Source: Tricholomella constricta
Taxonomy: Eukaryota > Basidiomycota > Agaricomycetes > Agaricales > Lyophyllaceae
Assembly (NCBI GenBank): GCA_013368375.1
Contig: JAACJP010000005.1
Location: forward strand, 310,001 to 374,000
Direction of reading: 5' to 3'
DNA length: 64,000 nt
The position numbers and the translations under genes were made by a program. Below, piece by piece: positions 24,524-35,136 of this stretch (position 1 is its first letter; every line of letters starts with the position of its first letter). The notes below the pieces were generated by a model, which worked only from the letters and a program-made list of their open reading frames with translations, was not told where the DNA came from and searched no databases.

Positions 24524-25262
24524 TCAATCTCCCCTCTCCAAGAACCCCACCCCGCCCGCCCTGACCTTCCCCATGAAGGTCTCATACCACCTCACAATAA
24601 TACTCATCGGCACCGCCAGCTCCGGCGTCACGCCCCCGCTCCCACCCACGAAACCCGACACGTAATTGAACAAGTGCTTCACGATGCGCTCGGCGAGGAG
24701 CGTCGGGTCCTGCGCGGCGGTGCCTGCGGGCCTCGCCACGGTCGAAGGGATCTGGGATACCTGGGCTTGGATCTGCGGGAGGGGCTCGATGGCGAGGCCG
24801 AGGACGGCGGTGACGTCGGTGCCTGCGTCGGCGGTGGGGGCGGAGGAGAAGGCGGTGTGGCTGGCCAGGGAGGCAGAGGATTCGATGAAGGAGCCGCGGA
24901 GACGGAAGATCGCGGAGGGCTTTTCGTTGGAGAGCCTGTTGTGGGTTGGGGTTTAGGTTTAGGACGCGTCGGATGAGATGAGAACGTACATGCCGAGGAG
25001 TAGGAAGCCCTTGCCTGGCCAGTAGAAGTGCACTGTCGCGCCGTAGCCATCGGGAAATGGGACTGTGAAGAGGCTGATGTCAGTAACGGTACCTGGGGGC
25101 TTTGCATAGCTGAGATGGAATGAAAGACGCACCGGTGCCGAGGAGGAACACAGTGAGATGATTGATGGTGCTCGCGTTTGGCAGCTCGAAATACGCGTGA
25201 GTCTCGTCGATCTGCTGGATATTTGTCTGCAGAAGCCGTCCTGCAACGCAGCATCCGAACAT
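24524..25262 (-). CDS. OPI10: Hikeshi/OPI10-family Hsp70 nuclear import protein
   Basis: This small soluble protein, in animals, carries Hsp70 into the nucleus during heat stress; the yeast relative is Opi10. The start MFGCCVAGRLLQTN is the invariant N terminus of the family and was preferred over an in-frame Met 20 codons upstream. Next come QQIDETHAYFELPNASTINHLTVFLLGT, then after a short intron VPFPDGYGATVHFYWPGKGFLLLGM, and after a second intron LSNEKPSAIFRLRG, all family hallmarks with the FxF/W hydrophobic patch. The C-terminal domain (LAERIVKHLFNYVSGFVGG and MSIIVRWYETFMGKVRAGGVGFLERGD) is the helical dimerisation part. A linker rich in Ala and Ser is normal in fungi. Confidence 0.92.
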
Positions 25263-26426
25263 TGCAATTTGTAGTCCGAGACGTTGCAAGCTCGAAGGAA
25301 AAGTCGTATTCAAGCACAACACTCGATATGAAAGCGATTTAGGAGATTAGTGTTGAACGTTGAGGCTTAGTCTGCGTTGGAGTGGGTGAGTTCAACGACG
25401 TATGCGTACGATGCATGTTTGACCTTTTTCAAGGATGCAGTAACAAAAGGATCTGGCCAAAGGATTCTCGACGCGACATCACATGATTCTGAATCCCACG
25501 CGACACGCACCCGGATCCCGAAATCTCCATCCGTGGTCGTATGTGGCCTCAAGCACAGATCTCACTTACTGTAGCAGGCTCACTTATTGTATGGCTCTTG
25601 TTTCTTAATTACAGGTAGCTCCGAGCTAAGCGAAGCAACAATGTTCTTATTACCCACCTGATCAACTCTCGACACAAGGACCTCGTAAGCGCTTATCGTA
25701 CTGTTGCATAACTTGGGCGTCCGCCATTGCTCAGACATCCGCGGCAGAGGTGAATGATGGGGGCCAAAAAACCGCGATGATACGACTTGGGTATCCGCAC
25801 CTATAAATCAAAGCGCAAGCAGTACGGATAAAACACCCATTTCTTGCGCATTAAACCGGGTAGTGGTTACGCACCGAAAAAGATGCAATGCCTGAGGGAG
25901 CTGGTGGTTGAACGTTGAGGTTTATTGCGGCTGTCGATTCGATGCCACTCATATGTCATGCCTGGTCGGTAGTTTATGTTGACGGCCAGATCTCTTCTTC
26001 TAGCTTTCGTTTTCGTAGCAGGCAACGGGAATGGGTTGACGGGACCAAAGTAGAGCTGGAAGTCCAGAGAGCTGGAAGTCCAGAGAGCTGGAAGTCCAGA
26101 GAGCTGGAAGTCCAAAGTCGAGGGTCGTCGGCGTTATAGCAACTGTCTATGTTGTTGGGCACTTCCTTATTACTTCGACTGTACATAGACAAAGGGATCT
26201 TTTTGCCAACAGCAATTGGTTTAGTCTAGATGCGAGACACTGAAGAGGAAAGAACAGCAAGGAAAGAACAAGCTCCAGCATCAGACTGATACTTATGACT
26301 GTTGACAAATCCAACCAATCGAAAAGAAATGGCCGATGAGAAATTACAAAAAGCTGAACTCAAGAACGAACAAGGCTCACGCTGAAAGCATGCAATCCAA
26401 CGAACTGACGCACCTTTCCCCTCACC
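25263..26426. other. intergenic stretch upstream of the Hikeshi gene
   Basis: Apart from the 16-bp tandem repeat at 26053-26115 I see no gene or RNA here. A short ATAAAACACCCATTTCTTGC-type AT-rich stretch near 25830 has no assigned role. Confidence 0.35.
26053..26115. repeat. 16-bp tandem repeat, four copies
   Basis: The unit GAGCTGGAAGTCCAGA is repeated four times, almost perfectly, with the last copy ending in AA. It is not in a supported gene. Confidence 0.9.
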
Positions 26427-29278
26427 TCAATTCAGGAGTGTCGTTTTCGAGGCTGAACCATCTACAATATTAGCATCGAGAACATCCATGGATATTTTAA
26501 AAAAAGAAAGACTCACATCACCAAGCTGCCGGTCGAACGGACGCGGCATCAAGGGCCGCGTCGATCGTGAGGCCTCGCCACGAGGAGGCGCCATATAGCC
26601 ACCTTCACGGGAGTAGAGACTAGGCGGGGCCATGGGATGCATAGGATGCGGCGGGAGCGGCGCGTGCAGATGTGGTGAGAGCTGCGTAGGGAAGGGGTAG
26701 TACTGTGGGTATGCGGCGCCGAAGCCCGGGAATGCGTGCTGAGGTGCTGGTGGGGATACGTAGTCGTACGGAAGAGGCAGGGGTCGCTGTGGTAAATTGT
26801 GGCCTGACGATGGCGGGGGAGGAGGACGCGGTAGTGGGTGGATCGGAGTGTGTGAGGTGCTGGAAGGAGGGAGGCGCTCGTAGGACAGGGGAACGGCTTT
26901 CGGTTGGGGCTTTGTTACAGTTCCAAGTGCAACGCCGCCGCTGATGCTAGTCGAGCTCGAGCTGGCAATGGCAGATCTCTTACCCGGTACCTTCTCGTTG
27001 ACGAGTGCGCCTGAAGACGGTAGGGGCGGAGGTCCAGTCGCTGTGGTTTTCGATGACTCAACGCTACCTCCACTTACCCCACCCTGCTGCTGTGTGGCAC
27101 CCTCTGCCTCCTTCGGGGCTGTCGTGGCAATGGCAGATCTCTTACCCAGTGCCTTCTCGCTGACGAGTGCGCCTGAAGGCGGTAGGGACGAAGGTCCAGC
27201 CGTTGTGGTTTTCGATGACTCAACGCTACCTCCACTTGTCCCACCCTGCTGCTGTGCGGCACCCTCTGCCTCCTTCGGGGCTTTCGTCCTCATCCGCTTT
27301 CTCGCCCTCTTAGACTCAGCTTCCATCGCGTGTTCAATGTCCCCCTCGATCTTCTTTCGCTTCTGCGGCTTTTGCGACTTCGCATGTATGGTCGTCCCGT
27401 TTTGTTGTCCCTGCGCCGTTTCCCAGAACGTTCGGTACCCTGGAGGCAGGGGTTCGCCTCGGAAGCGCAAAAGTTCAGGGAGGCCGAGTTCAGCAGCGAC
27501 CAGCGCAGCCGCCACCTTTGCATCGGCTTTAGTGCGGTACTCTGGCTCCGCGACGTACCGATGTTCTTCGGACCCTAGACCGACCGTCAGAGTGCAACCA
27601 AAAGCTGGCGGCGGTGTTAGTCGAGGACAATAAGAGTCAGCGATAGAGTACTATACCGTCCCTATCTATCTGGAACGTCCAAATGTAGCTATCTCCAGCG
27701 CCTTTTTGCCCAAGCATAGGAAATATTTGGCTATGCGCAAGAGCTCTGAGTCGCGGTGTAATTTTGTTTTCGACCTCGATCCCCGCCGTCCTGATGTATT
27801 CGCCGACGCCGTTGATCATCGCCAACAGACACACAGCAGTCTTTGCGTCTCCGCGCTTCACGAATATGGGGTCGACGAGGTAGGCGCGGCATTCCTTGGG
27901 GCGGTCGACACGTAACACACAGCCGAAAACTAGAAACCGGGCTTGTCATAGGTGCATAGCTTTCCAAGATGGGAGGTACTTACGACCCTGTGTCGGCTCC
28001 GTCGGCCAGAAGTACTGGAGTTTCAGTCGTGCACCTCGCGCCTTTGTGACCCATTCGTTCAACAGAGAAATAGCCCCAATACCAGACACAGTTTTGGTGT
28101 CGAAAAACTTCGGGAGAGGACGTGGGAGGGCGTCAAACCAGGCTTGGAGGGAAACAGCACCCGTAGGTTTCGGGGGTGGTTTCTGTTTTACTGCAACTGT
28201 CTGAGGGATGGCGATATTGGATGCGGTGTCCTTGATGAGATGAAAAACCTTTTGGTCGATGGCAAGTTGTGCGCAAGTGGCCTGGGCCTCGTGAGCGGTG
28301 TGATAGATCATGTCTGATGCGTACACTCGAGGCACCGCGAGATGAACGCGTAGAGCTGCGCCCCACCCTATGGGACGTATAAGCATAGAGGGGGTGAAGA
28401 TGACGAATATGCTTACGACGAGAGTTGATCTCTTCGTTCTCAGTGCAAAAAAATACCCAGTCTGGGGGAAGGTTTTCGGGCCAGTGCTGTTTACATGCAT
28501 TCTCGATTTCAAGGACCCGTGGATCTTTCACCGGCTCCAGCTCTTCAGCTGATGTACTCTCAGGCCGGGTCGCAACTTCGTCCTGTCGCGTTGGAGTAGC
28601 CTGCCTTGAGACAGAGTCATCAATCTCCCCGTCCTCAACTCCTCCTTCCACAGGCTGTATATCCTGCGGCGTCGCGAGCTTTCCTGTCTCCGTTTTGGAT
28701 TCCTTCACTTTTGAGTCACCATGAAGAATAAAATCCACCGCGCCCTTCTCCACGGCAACTTGGGCAGCTTGCATTTCAGCGGCATGTTCTTGGGAATGAC
28801 ATGCCTCGCTCTTGTAAGCTCGGAACGCACCCTCAGGCCGTGTTATAACTAAGATGCACTGAATACCTATAAGGTCTCATGAACAGCCTTCGGAGAGATG
28901 CAACAGGGGTCCCGTACCGTTCGGATCTCCAGAACGTTGCGAGATCTCAAACCGCAACGCGTCTGCGAGCGAATGATCTGGGTGCGCAGATCGGAAAGTT
29001 CGTTCCAGCTGAGTCATGTATCCTGTCTGATCCGTAAAGCTTGTAGATGCGGGAATTATGAGTTGTTCTGAGTCCTTGGGATGAATTAGAGAGGTCGAAG
29101 GATTGAACTCCAAGTTGGCCGGAACGTCAACATGATGAGCTGACGCCTCCTCTTTCGACAGATGTCCGGTGATTGGCACCGCATCCTGTCTCGACAAATA
29201 TTCGCTGATTGGCACCGCGCCAATCTTCCTCAAGTTCTCCCAGACGAGATCAAACGGTCGAGGAGCATTAGCTTCCAT
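26427..29278 (-). CDS. protein with four tandem dsRBD-like modules and a Pro-rich tail
   Basis: The exons I join are 29278-28918, 28866-28417, 28367-27984, 27929-27657 and 27604 down to the end, with an optional last intron near 26510 giving an end at 26432. Four stretches follow the alpha-beta-beta-beta-alpha pattern of double-stranded RNA-binding domains. Module 1: TGYMTQLERTF, NGIQCILVITRPEG, AAEMQAAQVAVEKG. Module 2: WGAALRVHL, AHEAQATCAQLAIDQ. Module 3: ISLLNEWVTKARGARLKLQY, FGCVLRVDR, KRGDAKTAVCLLAMI. Module 4: YIWTFQIDRDAFGCTLTVGLG, TKADAKVAAALVAAELG. Each beta-strand pair is split by an intron at the same place, which supports descent by duplication. The tail has a basic patch (KSQKPQKRKKIE, KRARKRMRTK), a 54-residue tandem duplication and a Pro/Tyr-rich end. 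No catalytic domain is present. The dsRBD assignment is my reading of the pattern and not a database hit. RNA binding is therefore inferred. Confidence 0.6.
26964..27290 (-). repeat. in-frame 162-bp tandem duplication inside the dsRBD-like gene
   Basis: GGCAATGGCAGATCTCTTACCC occurs at 26964 and 27126, and CCTCTGCCTCCTTCGGGGCT recurs at the same 162-bp spacing. The duplication encodes two 54-residue copies (APKEAEGA..QQQGG..GGSVESSKTT) with few differences, so it is recent or homogenised. Confidence 0.9.
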
Positions 29279-29416
29279 GAGCGGCCTGGCAATGACCGTG
29301 GCGATGTCCGGAAACAGGAGCGCGAGGTTTGGTTATCCGGCTCTTGACAAACAGATTCAAACCCGGTCCGAGCATCCGAGGACAATTCCGACACAGCACT
29401 CACAAGGCGCATAATA

Positions 29417-32400
29417 TTGGAGAGCCGCAACGCCCGCCAGAAATCCATTGTAGATGACATAATCACACAGCCACCGGGAAAACGAAAATGCACACACTTT
29501 TCTCCTGGTTGCTCGATTCTCTCTTTACAGCGTGAAGTAGCCAAAGTTCTGTAGTGAATCGTAGTAATATATGTTCCAAGTACTCTAGAAAAAATTAAGA
29601 GAAATTATTAAGGTCTGGATGGTGCTATATACCGTCATCTTCGTAATCAGACATCAGATCATCTCTTAACTCCGGTCCTCCACCTTCGGTATCCTCTGCC
29701 ACCCCAGTCGGAATCTCAGTACTCAAGGCCATGCTCTGGAATCGATTTAGGGCCTTTTTTAATGCACTGACACGGTCTGCTTTGACCTTGAGATGGCTTT
29801 TTAGTGGCACCTTATCCGGAAGCTGATTTCCAGCTTCAATATACCTCTTTTCATTGTCGCGATGCCAGTCAAGCTGGCGATTGAGTTCTGCAACTCCCAG
29901 CGCATCGACCGCCGTGAAATCGAAGATCAGATGCTTCCCAGTTTCCGTGATCGCGGCGGCCCTCGTGTCGCGCTTCTCTTGACGTTTGGCTTCTTTCTGG
30001 TGGTTTTCGGCAACTCGTTCTGCATCGGCTCGCATCTGAGTCTCCTTCAACTGCTTTTGCCTCTGCATCCTGTCGTTTCCTCGTGCTACCTTGCGATTAT
30101 ATGTTTCGTCCTCTGCCTCGGTCAACTTTTGGTGCATGAACTCTTCTGTGTCGTTCCTCTTGACAACGAAGCCAGCATTAAACTTGTCTAATGTTTCACT
30201 TGGTCTGTATCTTTGGGCGAGGCGCCAGCTACCAAGGGCACCCTCATTGTCATCGTTTGTTGTCGCGAAGAATAGGTGAGCTCTTTCTTCTTCTGTGATT
30301 CTGTCAAGAGTTCCTCCACTGATGAACTCGTCTGCGAAGCGTTCCGTAAATGTCGTGTGTGCTCCCTTCAAGAAGGCAGCAACAGCATCATTCAGATCAG
30401 GAAGGTCCTTAGCGTGTGACTGGATGATTTGCATAACGCGTAAGCTCCATGCATCCCATTCTTTGCCATCAAGGGTGGCTGACGTGTGAGACGCAGAAGC
30501 CGCTGTCCACAGCTCAGGTTTCGACGCGATGGAGAGGAGAAATGCTGCCTTTTTTTGGAAGAATGGACCAAGGTGGACAATGTTGTCGTGGCTTCGGACG
30601 TACTGCATGAACGGACGGGAAACACTGACACAATACATGGCGAGAACGCAGAGTTCGACGAAGGTGGGTTCATCTCCTAATGCCATCATGAAGTTCTTCT
30701 CAACATTGGTCAGACCAGGTTTATCCTTTCCGTCACGCACGAACGTCATGAAGTCGATAAATTCTCTTCGATAGACCACGAGAACAGCAGCTGCTTCGCC
30801 GTGAGAGCCATAACGGGTGTTGCTGACATCAGGGTAGGGAACATGTGTGCCGAGGCGAATTTCCATATAGAAATTGTACGTGTCCTGTTGCCCTTTCTTC
30901 TTGTCCTTGTTTCGACATATCAACCCTCCCAGCATCGTCGTATGGCTTCCCCCTCGCTTCGAAACCTCAGCCGCACGCTTTTCAGCAGGAGTGGGATTAG
31001 AGGGATCGACGACGTTGTCGAGGACAGCTGTGTTGTCTTTGTTCGCAAGGAGCAGTGGCAGAGTCTTCCCATGCGAGGCCCAGAAGCTTTGGAGCGCCTT
31101 ATCACCTCCTTTGACAGTGTTGAGGTCTTTGTGCATGCAGCACCCCGTACGAATGAACCTGGTAAGTTTATCCTGATCTGGCTTGGATAATGACTGAAAA
31201 ACATCCTTCCCAACCTCCCTCACAATCTTTGTGTCCATCTCAGCCTTCGCGTCATCGGTCAGCCTCTCCCAAGCATCATATCCGCCCGCTTCCGCAACTA
31301 GGCGCAGCTTGTACGGCAGAAGATAGGCCACGATGCGTGTAGCAGGCCATGAAAAAATCGCTTCTTCTCCGAGGCGGCGGAAGATCACATCGAGCTTCCA
31401 TTCATACAGCATGGAATGGCTTTTCTTCTGATCAGCTGCGTGATCTCCGCTCGTCCCGATCAAGCGGTATGCGAAGTCGTCGGGGTTGAAGTGAAGGCTT
31501 TCCCGCTTCGCCAATGGACTGTCGTTGAAGATCTTTGCGATCTCTGCAAGACGTATGCGTAAACCATTTACTTGTGTCTCGCTTGTATGATTGACTGATG
31601 TGCCAACACCTAGTGACCGCGTTTTCCAGACGGGATCAGCATTAGGCTGAGTATAATCCACGACACGCATTGCGATGCATCGAGACTCGTATTCAATATG
31701 TTTGTGAGATGTCGAGTCTGAGCTAAATGTCAGCACTTAGCAAAGGACATAGTAAGTAATTGCTCCATATCATCAGTTAAATTCTCACTGTCGCTTTTCG
31801 TCATTTCGTAGGCAAGTTGAATCTCTGCCGCCACACCTGCTTCCAAGACTGCACGCTGGACTGTCCGCTGGCTCATGGTTCGGTCCACCTCTACACCAAT
31901 CATTTTTCCGATCCGTGTAATCGCTTCACCGATGCTCTTCTCTGCGGTTCCAACGGATGCGAGGTAACGCGAGATCTCGCGTGCTTTTCGAGTGTAAATT
32001 CCCTTGTCTGTGAGTTTAAAAATTGTCTTACGGCATGCTAATGCCCGCTGCGCCTTCGCCATCTGCTTTAGTGCATTACATCGATGCCTTAGACGTGTTC
32101 GATCACGTTGAAGCACAACCCGTTCCTTGCTGAGGAGTAAGATTCTCGCGGACAAGTCATCGAGAACTTGCTTGATGTCATCGTGTGTCCTGCCCAACTC
32201 TCTTTCCAGCATATTGTCCCTGATCCTCAGCTTCCTGTTCTCCTCCTTTAGCTTCTTCAATTCCTCCTTTCGTTTGTCCCTTGCCCTTTCGAGCCTTTTC
32301 CGTCGTTGCCGCTCCTCCTGATACTTTTTTGTTGCGAGTCTGGCCCGCTTGACAAATATAGCCAGCTGTAAGTCGTCATGTATTCTGTGAGCTGCCTTGT

Positions 32401-33048
32401 GAGACGAAATTCTTGTTTGCAGCAGCTGCTGATGGTGGAGTTGGAGTGCGCGACACTCCCGAGCGAGTATGAGGTTCTTTTTCTGTGCATTTGTTTTCCA
32501 TTTCCGCTTTTTGGTGTATGTCCGGGCCATATTAATAGTCTTGTGAATATAGATAGATTAGAGGGTATAACACAGAGCTAAAGCCCCCAGATTATAGATG
32601 CATAGTGCAGAGGGAATATGTTTTATCGGTAAGGTTTGCTCTGACGCGACGCGTTTCTGTGTGCATTATGTAAGCCAATGAGCGCGTTTTGGAGGATCAG
32701 TAACTGCGGACACTTTAAAAATCACATAAATTAGCTACTCCTTGATCCTTCGGCATAAGTCATTGGAATTCAAAGGAGCAGGGTTTGGATTGAAAACATT
32801 TAAAATTTTCTTTCTGCTAATTTCAGATGCCTCAGAACTTGACGTGTCTATCGCGACATTCATCTCCAATTTGGGTTTTGATTTATCCGAACCCTCTGCA
32901 TGGGTCCAAAATGAAGATCTACATGCGTGTTTTGCTCAATAATGGCATGTATGCGCCGTAAAGCGGATTTTCCTGTTTGCATGGAGATCTAGTGGGGGCA
33001 ACAATATGGACAAACAAAGGGATTTTCGCAGGCGTTGCGGCTCTCCAA
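29417..33048 (-). mobile_element. TIR-bounded DNA-transposon-like element, about 3.6 kb
   Basis: The left end starts TTGGAGAGCCGCAACGCC and the right end finishes with its exact reverse complement (33031-33048). The match continues imperfectly for about 12 more bases. Both sides are flanked by TAATA (29412-29416 and 33049-33053), a possible 5-bp target-site duplication, although AT-rich. The only gene inside is the intron-containing one at 29625-32530. A shortened relative lies immediately to the right. I do not recognise the superfamily. Confidence 0.7.
29625..32530 (-). CDS. hypothetical protein of the TIR element (coiled coil, HTH-like, long conserved body)
   Basis: Two open frames (32530-31730 and 31736-29625) are probably one gene. 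A GTGAG donor after GAAATGACGAAAAGCGACA and the acceptor CTCAG join them in frame as AYEMTKSD-NSTSHKHIEYESR, giving about 940 residues. The N terminus is basic (MARTYTKKRKWKTNAQKK), then a long coiled coil rich in Lys, Glu and Arg, then GIYTRKAREISRYLASVG and TMSQRTVQRAVLEAGVAAEIQ, which resemble a helix-turn-helix. The remaining 650 residues include FVELCVLAMYCVSVSRPFMQYV, a second Lys/Glu-rich coil and an acidic C terminus (SDYEDDGI). I recall similar repeated hypothetical genes in agaricomycetes but cannot name a transposase catalytic triad. A mobile-element protein is inferred from the TIRs and from the truncated relative nearby. Confidence 0.65.
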
Positions 33049-33053
33049 TAATA

Positions 33054-33955
33054 TGGAGAGGCGCACCGCCCTTTGGGACACGGGGTGTTTGTACTTGTTG
33101 TGTTTCTTATGATTTCTGAAATTTCATGGAAAATCAACTTTTTGAGCTCATCACCGCTCTTTTGGGTCAGATTTATAGCTAAAACGAGATAACTATGAGT
33201 TCCGCTGGGGGTCTTGGCTGTCGATTTTTGAAATTTGAACGTGATGCTCTGGAATGAACTCAAAAAATAGAACAGAAATAAAAAGTCAAAAAAGTACAGC
33301 GAAGACCCCCTAGAGGAAAATGAAATGAATAGATTTACGCGCCAATTTGGGGTCGAACGCGTCGCAGGCAAGAGAAAAGTTGTAATAGTTGCTGATTGGC
33401 CAAGAGCTAATTAATCACTTATGTAATACGTGAATTGACGCGTCGAGTTAACAGAAAACCACGTCGCGTACTCCCTAATACCCCCCATACCAGGCTATAC
33501 TTGGATAATACGCCACTCCAGCAACCCATAATGGCAAGAGAATGCAAAACCAATTGCGATAGAAAAGGCTCAAATGAACACAACAGAGAAGGTGCCGTTA
33601 AAGAGCCACATGAAGGTGAAGGCCCATCGAGTCGATGAGCTGAAGAAAGCAGTCGTTAGGTTTTTCGCTCGAGGAGAAACAAGGGAAACGGCTGAACGGA
33701 TCCTGTCTGGGACGGAAAATAGCCAAACCGGAGAAGACAACTTGTATGACTCGGATAATGATGGTTTGTAGATTAAATTTTGATATATACTATCTACTAC
33801 ATCTTTCTAATTACATGGGTACCAAATGGACATGGTAGAATGTCTTAAATTGCTGAGATTGCATTTTGGAATCGAGGGACCACGATTTGGCGGTTTCGAA
33901 GTGGCTGTGCAGTGACTAAGCTGCCGCGAATATTTGCGGACGGTGCGCCTCTCCA
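33054..33955 (+). mobile_element. deletion derivative of the adjacent TIR element family, about 0.9 kb
   Basis: The ends TGGAGAGGCGCACCGCCC (33054 on) and its reverse complement GGACGGTGCGCCTCTCCA (33938-33955) form inverted repeats with one mismatch. They resemble the ends of the larger neighbour (GGAGAGsCGCAmCGCC). The C-terminal coding remnant ends about 185 bp from the right end, matching the roughly 210-bp spacing in the larger element. Flanking AT-rich ATAATA occurs on both sides. Confidence 0.65.
33574..33771 (+). pseudogene. C-terminal remnant of the TIR-element gene
   Basis: The reading KVPLKSHMKVKAHRVDELKK aligns with KVPLKSHLKVKADRVSALKK of the large element's gene. It ends in an acidic DNLYDSDNDGL against DLMSDYEDDGI. 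The rest of the gene is missing, so this is a truncated copy and not an independent small gene. Confidence 0.8.
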
Positions 33956-34280
33956 CATAATAAATTCCGCAAGACCTTGAAAAGATCACGTCTCAACGAG
34001 AAAATCACACTAAAGATTCTCTACTTTCGCGACATTGCGTTCTCACCGCCACTCTAATATGAATCCACTTTGCGAGCGGGCAGGCTACGAGCCTAATGAA
34101 TATGTCATTTTCCTTAAGAAAAGATGTACATGCACAGCGAATGAGGATGATATTGTGAATCGCCTTTACGAGTGAGTATACCCAATTTGCGACCTGATAC
34201 GCAGGATTGAGACGCGCATCTAGTCGACGAGGGCGCCTAATTAGGTAGCGAATACTTGATATGGTCCCTGTAAACAACGA

Positions 34281-35136
34281 TCACGAGGCTGTCGGTAGAC
34301 AGGTCTTGTTTCTAAGCCAATCTGTTGAAAAGATTCGTCACCACGTTTGAAGGTGTTGAATTGTTGATAAACAGCATACCGATAGCAACATCTTCTAAAT
34401 GGTCATCAAAATCTCCAAACTTCTGGTGTAGACGGTTCTCGCGCACTAGTGTAACGGCGCGCCGGGGTAGGTCTTCAGAAGCCAGTCTGAACGAAGAATC
34501 CTTGGCGAAGGGAATAGTATCTCCAGCGTATGGCCGCCAGGATGCGGACGATGATGAAACATATGGCTGGAACGAAAAGTCCACGAGTTAAATCGAGAAA
34601 GCCCACGCGCAGAAAAAGCATAGACGCACAATCAAGGCCGCCTCATCCGTCCCCAGCTTGTCGCCATCGATCTTCAGAAGTCATCCGCGACGTTAGAGAC
34701 ATCCAGAGGAACGACCGAACGGCTTCACGAACGACAAATGCCACAGCATCGCTGAACCCTGCTTTGATTTTCCCCACAACCTTTTCTCCGACTGGCACCA
34801 GTGATGTGTCGTTCAATCGGTCGCTGGCCTGATAATAGCCTACCAGCTTCAAGCCTACAGACTCCGCGTACTGCGCTGCCTTTTCTCATTTAACAAATAA
34901 GCGTCAGATATTTCATAGACCTTTTAAAGAGAAGAAATACTCACGAGATCGAGGCCTATTTCCATCATAGGGCTCAGACTCGTCCAGTGGTGCAGCAGAG
35001 GTATTGTGTCTTCGATCACGACGGCATTACCTGCCTTCTTCCCTAGAAGCACACCATTCACTGGCTTGTGAGGATGTTTAGCAGCATGGAAGAAAAGCTT
35101 GAGATAGGCTGGTTCAGATAATGTGTAGGAGGTCAT
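34281..35136 (-). CDS. ER membrane protein complex subunit 8/9
   Basis: This is the cytosolic MPN-like subunit of the ER membrane complex, which inserts membrane proteins. Exon 1 (35136-34945) reads MTSYTLSEPAYLKLFFHAAKHPHKPVNGVLLG, the family N terminus. Next come AAQYAESVGLKLVGYYQASDRLND (starting 34879), IDGDKLGTDEAALI, PYVSSSSASWRPYAG and DFDDHLEDVAIDWLRNK, each divided by a short intron. The motifs GYYQASDRL and DFDDHLEDV..DWL match animal EMC8/EMC9. As in that family, the metalloprotease JAMM residues are absent. Five exons give a protein of about 205 residues, the usual length. The last exon ends LPTAS with the stop at 34281. Confidence 0.88.

Noticed and set aside
32919..33371. 150-codon minus-strand frame
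   Set aside because: It crosses the boundary of the two TIR elements, so it is a junction artefact.
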